Source of the DNA: JALHSW01 sp038321755
GTDB lineage: Bacteria > Actinomycetota > Acidimicrobiia > IMCC26256 > PALSA-555
Length of the DNA stretch: 16,352 bases
NCBI GenBank assembly: GCA_038321755.1
Contig: JBBQFJ010000070.1
Span: 1 to 16,352 of the forward strand
Reading direction: 5' to 3'
Shown here: positions 6,735-14,143 of the stretch, one piece after another
Position numbering within the stretch: the stretch's first letter is position 1
How the letters are laid out: every line of letters begins with the position of its first letter
Made by a program: the position numbers and the translations under genes
Notes under the pieces: model-generated
Databases searched by the model: none
What the model was told of the DNA's origin: nothing
What the model saw: only the letters and a program-made list of their open reading frames with translations

Positions 6735-9185
6735 ATGTGCGGGATCATCGGCGTCGTCCGCCGCCGCAGCACCCGGGTTCCACCCGAGGCCGGGCCGCTC
6801 GTCGCCGGCCTCGACATCGCCCTCGCGCGCATCGACGGCTGGCGTGGCTCGCTCGACGACCTCCAGGTCGCCGCCGCCGCCGTGGAGTTGGTCGACGCCG
6901 CGCTGCGGGGCGTTCCGGGCGTCCGCACCCTCCTGACCGACCGGCTCGGCGCGGTCGCGATCGAACATCGGGTCGACGCCATCACCGACTCGTTGGCCAC
7001 GGCCGAGGCCGCCCTCGACGCCGGCGAGGCCGGGGTCAGCGGCGCAGACCTCGAGGCGGTCAACGCGGTGCTCCTGCGGATCAAGGACGCGACCTGGGCA
7101 GTGCGCAATGACCGTCTGCGCAACGCTCGAGCCGTCGGCGACCTGGCCGGCACCGATGCCGGCATCGCCGCGATCGAGGCGTTCACCTCGGTGCAGGTCT
7201 CGCTCTCGGCGCTCGATCGGCTCGAGGTGCGCGGCCGCGACTCCGCCGGGTTGCACCTTCTCGTGCGGGACCATGCGCTCGACTTCACCGACCCGGCGGT
7301 CGTGGGGTTGCTGTCGCGTCGTGCCGCTGACCCACTCTTCGAGGACGGCGCGGCGCGCACCCCCGACGGACTCCTCTCCCTCGTGTACAAGGCGGCGGCG
7401 GAGATCGGTGAGCTCGGCGACAACACTCGGCACCTGCGCTCGGCGATCCGTGACGACGAGTTGCTGCACCTCGCGCTGTCGAACGACGCGGCCGAGGTCA
7501 TCGTGCTCGGCCACACCCGCTGGGCGAGTGTCGGGATCATCTCGGAGCCCAACGCGCACCCGTTGAACTCCGAAGAGCTCGGTCGCGCGGACGGGCCGTA
7601 CGTCGTCGGTGCTCTGAACGGTGATGTCGACAACTACGCCGATCTCACCGTGCTCGAGTCGTTGTCGGTCCCGGCCGAGATCACCACCGACGCAAAGGTC
7701 ATCCCGATGCTGGTCTCGCACCACCTCGGCGCAGGGACCGCGGCGACGGAATCGTTCCGCGCCACCGTCGCAACCCTCGAGGGTTCGGTCGCGATCGGCG
7801 CGAGCGCGGCGGCTGCGCCGGACCAGCTCTTCCTCGCGCTGCGCGGCAGTGGCCAGGCCCTCTACGTCGGGCTCGCCGAGGACGCGTTCGTGATCGCGAG
7901 CGAGCCTTACGGGCTCGTCGAGGAGACCTCGACCTACCTCCGTCTCGACGGTGAGACACCAGCGGATGCGTCGAGGGCCGGTGCGACGCGCGGCCAGATC
8001 GTCGTGGTCGACACCGCGCGCGCGGGCACCGTCGACGGACTCGAGCGGCTGGCGTACGACGGCACCCGGCTGCCGGTCGTCGAGGCTGATCTGCAGCACG
8101 CGCAGATCACGACCCGGGACATCGACCGTGGGAGCTCACCGCACTTCCTCCTCAAGGAGATCTCCGAGGCGCTCGCGTCCTTCCGCAAGACCCTCCGCGG
8201 CAAGATCGTCGAGGACGGCGCGCGTCTGCGGGTCGCCCTCGGACCCGACACGCTCCCCGACGCCTTCCGCAGTCGCCTCGCAGCCGGAGAGATCACGCGG
8301 GTCGCGATCATCGGGCAAGGCACCGCCGCGGTGGCCGGTCGGAGCTTGGCGGCGATCCTGCGCGTCGCGGTCGACGGCAGGGTCCTCGTCGAGCCGATGC
8401 TCGCGACCGAGCTCTCGGGGTTCGGCCTCCGTGACGACATGCGCGACACCCTCGTGATCGCGATCAGTCAGAGCGGGACCACCACCGACACGAACCGCAC
8501 GGTCGACGTGGCCCGCGACCGCGGCGCGTTCGTCGTGGCGATCGTCAATCGACGCAACAGCGATCTGGTCGACAAGTCCGACGGGGTGCTGTTCACGTCC
8601 GACGGGCGCGACGTCGAGATGAGCGTCGCGTCCACCAAGGCCTTCTACGCCCAGATCGCGGCCGGGGCGCTCCTCGCCCTCGCCGTCGCCGACGGACTCG
8701 GCGCGCTCGACCCGGCGTGGGCGCACGAGCTCCTGCAGAGCCTGCGGGAGCTCCCCGATGCGATGCGCGACGTGATCGAGCGGCGCGGAGGCCTCGCGGA
8801 CGTCGTGCAGCGTCACGTCCTGAGTCGTCGGTACTGGGCGGTCGTCGGGAACGGCGCCAACGCGATCGCGGCGAACGAGATCCGGATCAAGCTGTCCGAG
8901 CTCTGCTACAAGGCGATCGCCTGCGACGTGACCGAGGACAAGAAGCACATCGACCTCTCCTCGGAGCCGCTCATCATCGTGTGCGCAGCAGGACTCGTCG
9001 GCTCGAACGCGGACGACGTGGGGAAAGAGGTCGCGATCTTCCGGGCGCACCGCGCCGCCCCGATCGTGATCGCGAACGACGCGACTCGCTATCCCGCGGC
9101 GCTCGAGACGCTCACCGTCCGCGCGGTGCACCCCGAGCTCGACTTCGTGCTCGCGACGGTGGTCGGTCACCTCTTCGGCTACTAG
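6735..9185 (+). CDS. glmS: Large GlmS-like aminotransferase, cut by in-frame TAG
   Basis: Homolog of glutamine-fructose-6-phosphate aminotransferase, which makes glucosamine-6-phosphate. The start is fixed by MCGIIGVV, since Cys2 is the glutaminase nucleophile. A helical insert of about 135 residues then separates this from the LEVRGRDSAG motif (R166). The rest of the glutaminase follows: GHTRWASVG (259-267), NAHPLNS (H275), LNGDVDNY (N295, G296; the usual His of HNG is Leu294) and TTDAK (D319). The isomerase half has HFLLKEISEAL (470-480), ISQSGTTTDT (577-586), EMSVASTKAF (628-637), and E722 and H738 at the same 16-residue spacing as E. coli E488 and H504. The GTS serine (E. coli S303) is Ala531. 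At 816 residues it stops after LFGY, where E. coli GlmS continues YHVALIKG to its essential C-tail. The coding frame continues past the TAG (next entry), so this product alone is probably inactive. Placement right after glmM supports the GlmS role. Confidence 0.85.
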   Translation: MCGIIGVVRRRSTRVPPEAGPLVAGLDIALARIDGWRGSLDDLQVAAAAVELVDAALRGVPGVRTLLTDRLGAVAIEHRVDAITDSLATAEAALDAGEAGVSGADLEAVNAVLLRIKDATWAVRNDRLRNARAVGDLAGTDAGIAAIEAFTSVQVSLSALDRLEVRGRDSAGLHLLVRDHALDFTDPAVVGLLSRRAADPLFEDGAARTPDGLLSLVYKAAAEIGELGDNTRHLRSAIRDDELLHLALSNDAAEVIVLGHTRWASVGIISEPNAHPLNSEELGRADGPYVVGALNGDVDNYADLTVLESLSVPAEITTDAKVIPMLVSHHLGAGTAATESFRATVATLEGSVAIGASAAAAPDQLFLALRGSGQALYVGLAEDAFVIASEPYGLVEETSTYLRLDGETPADASRAGATRGQIVVVDTARAGTVDGLERLAYDGTRLPVVEADLQHAQITTRDIDRGSSPHFLLKEISEALASFRKTLRGKIVEDGARLRVALGPDTLPDAFRSRLAAGEITRVAIIGQGTAAVAGRSLAAILRVAVDGRVLVEPMLATELSGFGLRDDMRDTLVIAISQSGTTTDTNRTVDVARDRGAFVVAIVNRRNSDLVDKSDGVLFTSDGRDVEMSVASTKAFYAQIAAGALLALAVADGLGALDPAWAHELLQSLRELPDAMRDVIERRGGLADVVQRHVLSRRYWAVVGNGANAIAANEIRIKLSELCYKAIACDVTEDKKHIDLSSEPLIIVCAAGLVGSNADDVGKEVAIFRAHRAAPIVIANDATRYPAALETLTVRAVHPELDFVLATVVGHLFGY
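9183..9185 (+). other. In-frame TAG interrupting the glmS-like frame
   Basis: TAG occupies codon 817, between TAC (Tyr816) and GCG, and aligns with His586 of E. coli GlmS. Coding character is continuous on both sides in the same frame. A single-base change to GAG, CAG, AAG, TTG or TCG, among others, would restore a 1137-residue protein. TAG is a normal stop elsewhere in this window (rpsD, rpoA, rplQ, rpsI, tsaE and the end of this frame at 10146), so general reassignment is not supported. Confidence 0.8.
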
Positions 9186-10148
9186 GCGGCCCTCGCGATC
9201 GACGCCTCCGCCCGCCCGCTCCGCGAAGCGCGAGCGGCGGTCGAGGCCACCGCACCGGGATCGCCCGAAGGGCTCCTCGACCGCCTCGGACCGGCGATCG
9301 AACGGCCGGCACGCACCTTCTTCGACGGGCTCCGCGCCAGCGGCTACGACGGCACCCTCGAGGCGAGCACGGCGGCGCGCCTCGCGTCGCTCCTGCGCTA
9401 CGCGACCGGCGCCGTCTCGCTCGACTCGTACGAGATCGAGCACGGCAAGGTCGGTGTGCCCAGCACGGTGGTCCACGACCTCACCGCCGCGCTCACCAAG
9501 GGGATCGAGGAGCTGACCCGTCCAGTCGACGCGATCAAGCACCAGGCGAAGACGGTCACCGTCGGCATCTCGAGATCCGACGAAACCCTGCTCCAGGTCC
9601 CGCTCGTGCGCGAGGTCCTCGCGGCCGGGGCACCCCGTGACGGCCTCACCTACCGCGCATTGCGCACGCTCGTCGATCTCGACCCTGCCGTGGTCGAGGT
9701 CACGGGGTACACGCGCTACCGGATCGAAGGCGACGTCGACGGCGACACCGCGACGCTCCAGGTCCTCGACAAGGGCGGGGTCGCGGCCGGGCTCGTGTCG
9801 CGCGCCGAGTCGGACCCGCAGCTCCGCGGCACGAAGCATCGGGTCGCGACGCAGCGTGAGGTCACCGCGGTGAGGGGACGCAGCGACGGACGGACGCTCG
9901 TCATCGTCCCCGAGGTCAAGCAGAACCAGACGAACGGCTTGACGCTCCTGCACGTCCGCTTCGCCGAGCACCTTGCTCCGGAGGTCATGCGGGCCGTGCT
10001 GCAGGGGTACCAGGGCCGCTATGGCGCGCTGAAGGACGCGGTCACCGAGACCGAGCCGACCTTCGAGGACGCGCGCCTCGGGAGCATCCCGGTGACCGAC
10101 CTGCTGACCGCGCCCGTCTACGTGCTCGCGGAGCGCTGGAGCACCTAG
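9186..10148 (+). CDS. In-frame 3' continuation of glmS-like gene, with catalytic C-tail
   Basis: The 320 codons follow the TAG in the same frame with GC-ending codons throughout. For the first 90 codons there is no ATG, GTG or TTG; the first possible start is GTG 9456, which would give a 230-residue product beginning in mid-fold. The opening AALAIDASARPLREAR continues the last SIS-domain helix. The segment at 9522-9563 (PVDAIKHQAKTVTV) matches the E. coli GlmS C-tail (DVDQPRNLAKSVTV), placing a lysine (9549-9551, residue 939 of the read-through protein) at the Schiff-base lysine K603. About 105 residues are inserted relative to E. coli before this tail, and about 198 follow it, ending at VLAERWST. 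I do not recognise that last part: it looks alpha/beta, with no membrane segment. Best read as the other piece of one gene, whether broken, read through or misassembled; an independent gene is less likely. Confidence 0.7.
   Translation, partial: AALAIDASARPLREARAAVEATAPGSPEGLLDRLGPAIERPARTFFDGLRASGYDGTLEASTAARLASLLRYATGAVSLDSYEIEHGKVGVPSTVVHDLTAALTKGIEELTRPVDAIKHQAKTVTVGISRSDETLLQVPLVREVLAAGAPRDGLTYRALRTLVDLDPAVVEVTGYTRYRIEGDVDGDTATLQVLDKGGVAAGLVSRAESDPQLRGTKHRVATQREVTAVRGRSDGRTLVIVPEVKQNQTNGLTLLHVRFAEHLAPEVMRAVLQGYQGRYGALKDAVTETEPTFEDARLGSIPVTDLLTAPVYVLAERWST
9216..9237 (+). other. Stem-loop downstream of the in-frame TAG
   Basis: CCGCTC (9216-9221) pairs with GAGCGG (9232-9237); inside, after one bulged C, GCG pairs with CGC around an AAG loop. 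That is 9 base pairs, beginning 30 bases after the TAG. Recoding structures usually sit closer to the stop, and this lies in coding sequence rich in CG, so chance is a serious alternative. Confidence 0.3.
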
Positions 10149-10170
10149 CCCGGATGATCCGCCCTTCCTG

Positions 10171-10545
10171 ATGATTCTTGGCCTCGGGACCGACCTCGTG
10201 GAGGTGGCGCGCTTCCGGCTCGCGATGCAGCGGCGCGCGGCGTTGCCCGAGCGCCTCTTCAGTGACGCCGAGCGGGAGTACGCGTTCCGGCAGAAGAATC
10301 CCGCGAAGAGCCTCGCCGCGCGCTTCGGCGCGAAAGAAGCGGTGATGAAGGGGATGGGCGTCGGGCTCTGGAAGTTCCGATTCCGAGACGTCGAGGTGGT
10401 GCGCGCCAAGAGTGGCGCGCCGTCGATCGCGCTCAGCGGCCGTGCGGCCGAGATGGCCGCCGAGCGCGGCATCACCGCGTGGCACCTCTCCCTGACGCAC
10501 ACCGAGACGACCGCGATGGCCGTCGCGATCGCGATGAACGACTGA
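10171..10545 (+). CDS. acpS: Holo-[acyl-carrier-protein] synthase
   Basis: AcpS transfers 4'-phosphopantetheine from CoA to the serine of acyl carrier protein, activating fatty-acid synthesis. The 124-residue product has the family start MILGLGTDLVEVARF with metal-binding D8, the second motif RFGAKEAVMKGMG (51-63) with metal-binding E56 and catalytic-region K60, and the end motif HLSLTHTETTAMAVAI (105-120). Length fits group I AcpS. The start is ATG 10171, which keeps the full GLGTD motif; there is no clear Shine-Dalgarno. It lies 22 bases after the glmS-like frame and 2 bases before nnr, a common actinobacterial order. Confidence 0.96.
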   Translation: MILGLGTDLVEVARFRLAMQRRAALPERLFSDAEREYAFRQKNPAKSLAARFGAKEAVMKGMGVGLWKFRFRDVEVVRAKSGAPSIALSGRAAEMAAERGITAWHLSLTHTETTAMAVAIAMND

Positions 10546-10547
10546 CC

Positions 10548-11993
10548 GTGGAACCGATCCTGACGCCGACGGAGATGGGCGACGCTGATCGGCGCGCGAT
10601 CGCGGCCGGCACGCCGGGGGTCGTGCTCATGGACCGTGCGGGACGCGCGGTCGCGTGGGAGGTCCGTCGTCAGCTCGGCTCCCGGTACGGGCGTCGCGTG
10701 ACCATCGTCTGCGGCAAGGGCAACAACGGCGGCGATGGCCTCGTGGCGGCACGCGTCCTCGCCGGCTGGGGAGTGCGGGTCGACCTGCTGCGGCTCGCGA
10801 CGCCGCTGGAGGTCGCGAACGTGGATCGCTCGATCGACCGGGCTGATCTCCTCGTGGACGCGATGTTCGGGACCGGGTTTCGCGGATCACTCGACGAGGT
10901 CGCCGCGCACGTCGCACGCCGGAGCGCGACGGTGCCGACGGTTGCGATCGACATCCCTTCCGGTGTCGACGGTGCGACCGGGTGCATCGACGGCGCGGCG
11001 GTGCACTCCGACTCCACGGTCACCTTCGCGGCCCGCAAGCCCGGGCTCTGCTTCGAACCTGGGCGGAGCCACGCGGGCGAGGTGCACGTGATCGACATCG
11101 GGATCGACATCGGAAACGACATCGGGAGCGACGTCCGCACCGACACGCCGCCGCTCGGCCTCACGGAGGAGTCCGATGTCGAAGGCTGGCTGAAACCGCC
11201 CGACGCGCGTGCCCACAAGTGGCGGTCCGGGGTGCTCGTCGTCGGTGGCTCGGGCGGCATGACCGGAGCGCCACTGCTCGTGAGCCACGCGGCGATGCGC
11301 ATCGGTGCCGGGATGATCTGGTGCGGTGTCCCCGGGGTCGACGCGGCGGCGCGGGCATCCGGGAGCGAGATCGTCGCCAAGGCCTTGCCCGCCACCGCCG
11401 AGGGTGCGCTGACCGGGCTCGGATCGGTGGGCGAGGCGATCGATCGCTTTCGCGCCGTCGTGATCGGACCCGGCCTGGGCGGTGCGACCGAGACGCGCGC
11501 CGCGGTGCGGGCGATGCTCTCGAGGATCTCCGTCCCGGTCGTCCTCGACGCCGACGGGCTCAACGCGTTCGAGGGCGATGCAGCCGCGCTCGCGTCGCGG
11601 CCGGCGCCGACGATCCTCACCCCCCACGAAGGTGAGTACCTGCGATTGGCCGGTGCGCCGGTCGGCGACGACCGCGTGGGCGCGGCGCGCCGCCTGGCCG
11701 CAGCAACCGGCGCCATCGTGCTCCTGAAGGGGCCCGGCACGGTGGTCGCCACGCCGGAGGGGCGCGCGGCCGTCAACCCGCACGACGGCCCCTGGCTCGC
11801 CACGGCCGGCAGCGGGGACGTGCTCTCCGGCATCATCGGTGGGCTGCTGGCCCGCGGGCTCGAGCCCTTCGAGGCCGCGACCGCCGGGGCGTTCCTCCAC
11901 GCGAGAGCTGCGGACCGGGCCGGGCATACTGGATTGGTCGCCGGCGACCTCGTCGCCGCGCTCCCGCGCACCCTCTCGAGCCTGGAGCCCTGA
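10548..11993 (+). CDS. nnr: Bifunctional NAD(P)HX epimerase/dehydratase
   Basis: Nnr repairs hydrated NADH and NADPH: the N-terminal domain epimerises NAD(P)HX and the C-terminal domain dehydrates it using ADP. The 481 residues show the epimerase (CGKGNNGGDGLVAARVLAGW at about 54-73, DAMFGTGFRG, DIPSGVDGATG) and the ribokinase-like dehydratase (HKWRSGVLVVGGSGGMTGAP at about 221-240, VIGPGLGG, VVLDADGLNAF, TPHEGEYLRLAG, LLKGPGTVVA and TAGSGDVLSGIIGGLLARG near the C-terminus). The start is GTG 10548, 2 bases after the acpS stop; upstream codons in the frame overlap acpS and read as low-quality sequence. The interdomain linker carries a small 12-base tandem repeat. Residues of both active sites appear intact. 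Confidence 0.95.
   Translation: MEPILTPTEMGDADRRAIAAGTPGVVLMDRAGRAVAWEVRRQLGSRYGRRVTIVCGKGNNGGDGLVAARVLAGWGVRVDLLRLATPLEVANVDRSIDRADLLVDAMFGTGFRGSLDEVAAHVARRSATVPTVAIDIPSGVDGATGCIDGAAVHSDSTVTFAARKPGLCFEPGRSHAGEVHVIDIGIDIGNDIGSDVRTDTPPLGLTEESDVEGWLKPPDARAHKWRSGVLVVGGSGGMTGAPLLVSHAAMRIGAGMIWCGVPGVDAAARASGSEIVAKALPATAEGALTGLGSVGEAIDRFRAVVIGPGLGGATETRAAVRAMLSRISVPVVLDADGLNAFEGDAAALASRPAPTILTPHEGEYLRLAGAPVGDDRVGAARRLAAATGAIVLLKGPGTVVATPEGRAAVNPHDGPWLATAGSGDVLSGIIGGLLARGLEPFEAATAGAFLHARAADRAGHTGLVAGDLVAALPRTLSSLEP
11091..11138 (+). repeat. 12-base tandem repeat in the nnr linker
   Basis: Three near-identical units (ATCGACATCGGG, ATCGACATCGGA, AACGACATCGGG) and a decayed fourth encode IDIG-IDIG-NDIG-SDVR at residues 182-197, just after the epimerase domain. 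Nnr proteins normally show one such VDIGI-type strand end here. Slippage expansion in frame is likely; function is probably unaffected. Confidence 0.75.
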
Positions 11994-11996
11994 GCT

Positions 11997-13127
11997 GTGA
12001 CCGATCTGTCCGGCCTCCGCCCGGTCTGGGGTGAGGTCGACCTCGCGGCCGTGCGGGCCAACGCCCGGGTCCTCGCCGACCTCGCGAGCCCAGCCACGCT
12101 GCTCGCGGTCGTGAAGGCCGACGCCTACGGGCACGGCGCCGTACCGGTCGCCCGCGCCGCGCTCGACGCCGGTGCGACGTGGCTCGGTGTGGCCCTCGTC
12201 GAGGAGGGCGCGGCGTTGCGCGCCGCCGGCATCGACGCGCCGATCCTCGTCCTGTCGGAGCCGGCGCCGGCGGCCGCCGACGCGGTCATCGCCCATGGGC
12301 TCACGCCCGTCGTGTACACGCCTGCAGGGATCGAGGCGCTCGCGAAGGCGGTGGTCGACGCCGGGAGCGACCCACGACCGGTGCACCTCAAGGTCGACAC
12401 CGGCATGCACCGTGCAGGATGCACGGTCGACGACGCGTCGAGCCTGGTCGACGCGATCGCGGCGCGTCCCGAGCTGGTGCTCGAGGGCATCTGCACGCAC
12501 TTCGCGGTCGCCGACGAGCCCGGCCACGCCTACACGCTGGAACAGGTGGCGCGCTTCGACGCAGTGCTCGACGACCTCGATGCCCGAGGGGTCCGACCGG
12601 GGCTCGTGCACGCGGCGAACTCTGCCGGACTCCTGGGCGAGCCGAGTCACCGCTACGACCTCGTGCGCGTGGGGATCGCGCTGTACGGCGTTCCCCCGGC
12701 CGACGCGCTGGAGCATCGGGTCGCGCTGCAGCCGGTGCTCTCGCTCCATGCCCGCGTCGCGCACGTGAAGGCCCTCCCTGCCGGATCTCGCGTCTCGTAC
12801 GGGCTTCGCTACGAGCTCCCGCGCGCAGGCACCATCGCGACGGTTCCCGTCGGCTACGCGGACGGCGTGCCGCGCAACCTCGGGCTCCACGGTGGTGAAG
12901 TGCTCGTAGGAGGTCGACGCTTCCCGATCGCGGGCACGGTCACGATGGATCAGCTCATGGTCGACGTCGGCGACACACCGGTCGACGTCGGCGACGACGT
13001 CGTCCTGCTCGGTCGGCAGGGCGACGAGGAGATCACCGCCGGCGAGTGGGCCGCGCGGCTCGGCACGATCGCGTATGAGATCGTCACCGGGATCGGCCCG
13101 CGGGTGCCGCGGCGGTACCTCGGATGA
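11997..13127 (+). CDS. alr: Alanine racemase
   Basis: Alr is a PLP enzyme that makes D-alanine for peptidoglycan. The 376 residues have the PLP-lysine motif AVVKADAYGHGA (K40), the substrate-side DTGMHRAG (R139), HAANSAG (205-211), the second catalytic tyrosine in RVSYGLRY (Y268), and the C-terminal beta-domain motifs TVPVGYADGVPR and GTVTMDQLMVDVGD. The start is GTG 11997, 3 bases after nnr; VWGEVDLAAVRANARVL follows at the expected distance. It ends in an ATGA overlap with the next gene. All hallmark residues are intact. Confidence 0.97.
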   Translation: MTDLSGLRPVWGEVDLAAVRANARVLADLASPATLLAVVKADAYGHGAVPVARAALDAGATWLGVALVEEGAALRAAGIDAPILVLSEPAPAAADAVIAHGLTPVVYTPAGIEALAKAVVDAGSDPRPVHLKVDTGMHRAGCTVDDASSLVDAIAARPELVLEGICTHFAVADEPGHAYTLEQVARFDAVLDDLDARGVRPGLVHAANSAGLLGEPSHRYDLVRVGIALYGVPPADALEHRVALQPVLSLHARVAHVKALPAGSRVSYGLRYELPRAGTIATVPVGYADGVPRNLGLHGGEVLVGGRRFPIAGTVTMDQLMVDVGDTPVDVGDDVVLLGRQGDEEITAGEWAARLGTIAYEIVTGIGPRVPRRYLG

Positions 13128-14143
13128 GCGCCGGGAAGCAGGTGCTCAAGGTCGCCGGGGTCGCGACCGGCGTAGCGCTCGGCGCGGCCGGGGTCGCGCT
13201 CGGCGCGGAGCGAGCACTCGCCCGCAGCCTCCGGCAACGGCCCGACCCGGACGCCGGTCGGCTCGGCCCGCTCGTCTTCGACGAGTCCCGACGGCTCCCG
13301 AGCCACGACGGCGGCAGCCTCTACACCGTGAGTCGTGGGGCCACGACCGGGGCGCCGACGTTCCTGTTCTCCCACGGCGTCACGATCGACTCCCGGGTGT
13401 GGGTGAAGCAGTTCGACGCGCTTCCCGGCCAGGGTGTCCGCGTGGTCGCGTATGACCATCGGGGCCACGGCGAATCCACCGCAGGGCACAGTGGCCACTC
13501 GGTCGAGAACCTGGCGGCTGACATGCGGTCGGTGCTCGAAGGACTCGACCTCAACGACGTCGTGATCGTCGGGCACTCGATGGGCGGCATCGCAGCCCAG
13601 AAGTTCGCGATCGACCACGCAGAGGTCGCCCGTGTTCGAGTGCGGGGCATGGTGCTCTTGTCGACGTTCGCGAGGACCCCGCTCGCGGCAATGAACCCGT
13701 TCCGGGGCACCGCGTCGCGAGTCGCGGGTTGGCTCGATCTCGCTGCGCTGTCGCGGCGACCCGAGCTGGGCACCTTGATCGCACGCGTCGGGTTCGGCCG
13801 TTCACCGGTCGCGAGTCAGGTCGAGCTCGTGCGCGAGATGCTGGCGTCGTGCTCCGCCGAGACCGGTCGCGACGCCGTCCTCCCCCTGCTGGGTCTCGAC
13901 CTGGTGGGCGAACTCGCCCGGATCGACCTGCCGACGCTCGTCATCGTCGGGACGGCCGACGTCCTCACCCCACCGGTCGAGTCGCGACGTCTCGCGAGGA
14001 GCATCCGCGGCGCGCGGCTGCACCTCATCGAGCGCGCCGGGCACACGGTCATGCTCGAGCGCGCCGAGGAGCTCGATGAGCTCCTGCTCTCGTTCGGGCG
14101 CGACGTCGGCCTCACCCCGACCGCCGAAGCTGCGAGCGCGTGA
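13124..14143 (+). CDS. Membrane-anchored alpha/beta hydrolase
   Basis: Predicted serine hydrolase of unknown substrate. The 339 residues begin with a glycine/alanine/valine-rich hydrophobic segment (about 7-33), probably a signal anchor, followed by a basic stretch (ALARSLRQR). The catalytic fold then shows the oxyanion HG motif FLFSHGVT (81-87), YDHRGHGES (110-118), the nucleophile elbow GHSMGG with S152, the acid in VGTADVLTPP (D279), and RAGHTVMLE (H307). The triad is complete. Its ATG overlaps the alr stop by 4 bases (ATGA), so translation is coupled. From memory, a hydrolase between alr and tsaE also occurs in other actinobacteria, suggesting a conserved but undefined envelope role. Confidence 0.92.
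   Translation: MSAGKQVLKVAGVATGVALGAAGVALGAERALARSLRQRPDPDAGRLGPLVFDESRRLPSHDGGSLYTVSRGATTGAPTFLFSHGVTIDSRVWVKQFDALPGQGVRVVAYDHRGHGESTAGHSGHSVENLAADMRSVLEGLDLNDVVIVGHSMGGIAAQKFAIDHAEVARVRVRGMVLLSTFARTPLAAMNPFRGTASRVAGWLDLAALSRRPELGTLIARVGFGRSPVASQVELVREMLASCSAETGRDAVLPLLGLDLVGELARIDLPTLVIVGTADVLTPPVESRRLARSIRGARLHLIERAGHTVMLERAEELDELLLSFGRDVGLTPTAEAASA
13169..13210 (+). repeat. 21-base tandem duplication in the hydrolase anchor segment
   Basis: The two adjacent 21-base units (13169-13189 and 13190-13210) match at 17 of 21 positions and encode GVALGAA and GVALGAE. The duplication builds about half of the hydrophobic anchor, so anchor length may vary between strains. Confidence 0.6.

Noticed and set aside
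9183..9185. TAG as a genome-wide sense codon
   Set aside because: TAG ends rpsD, rpoA, rplQ, rpsI and tsaE at the expected C-termini in this same window.
9456..10148. Independent gene starting at GTG 9456
   Set aside because: Coding character runs on unbroken upstream to the TAG, and the segment from 9186 continues the SIS-domain end, so a start at 9456 would cut a fold. It is kept only as an alternative in the feature entry.
5283..10502. Very long minus-strand open frames (5283-8099 and 8136-10502) opposite glmM, the glmS-like gene and acpS
   Set aside because: Translations are Arg/Asp/Val/Gly-rich with no motif, and they mirror well-recognised plus-strand enzymes. Open antisense frames are expected at this GC content.
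10887..12890. 667-codon minus-strand frame opposite nnr and alr
   Set aside because: Shadow of two intact enzymes; no recognisable domain.
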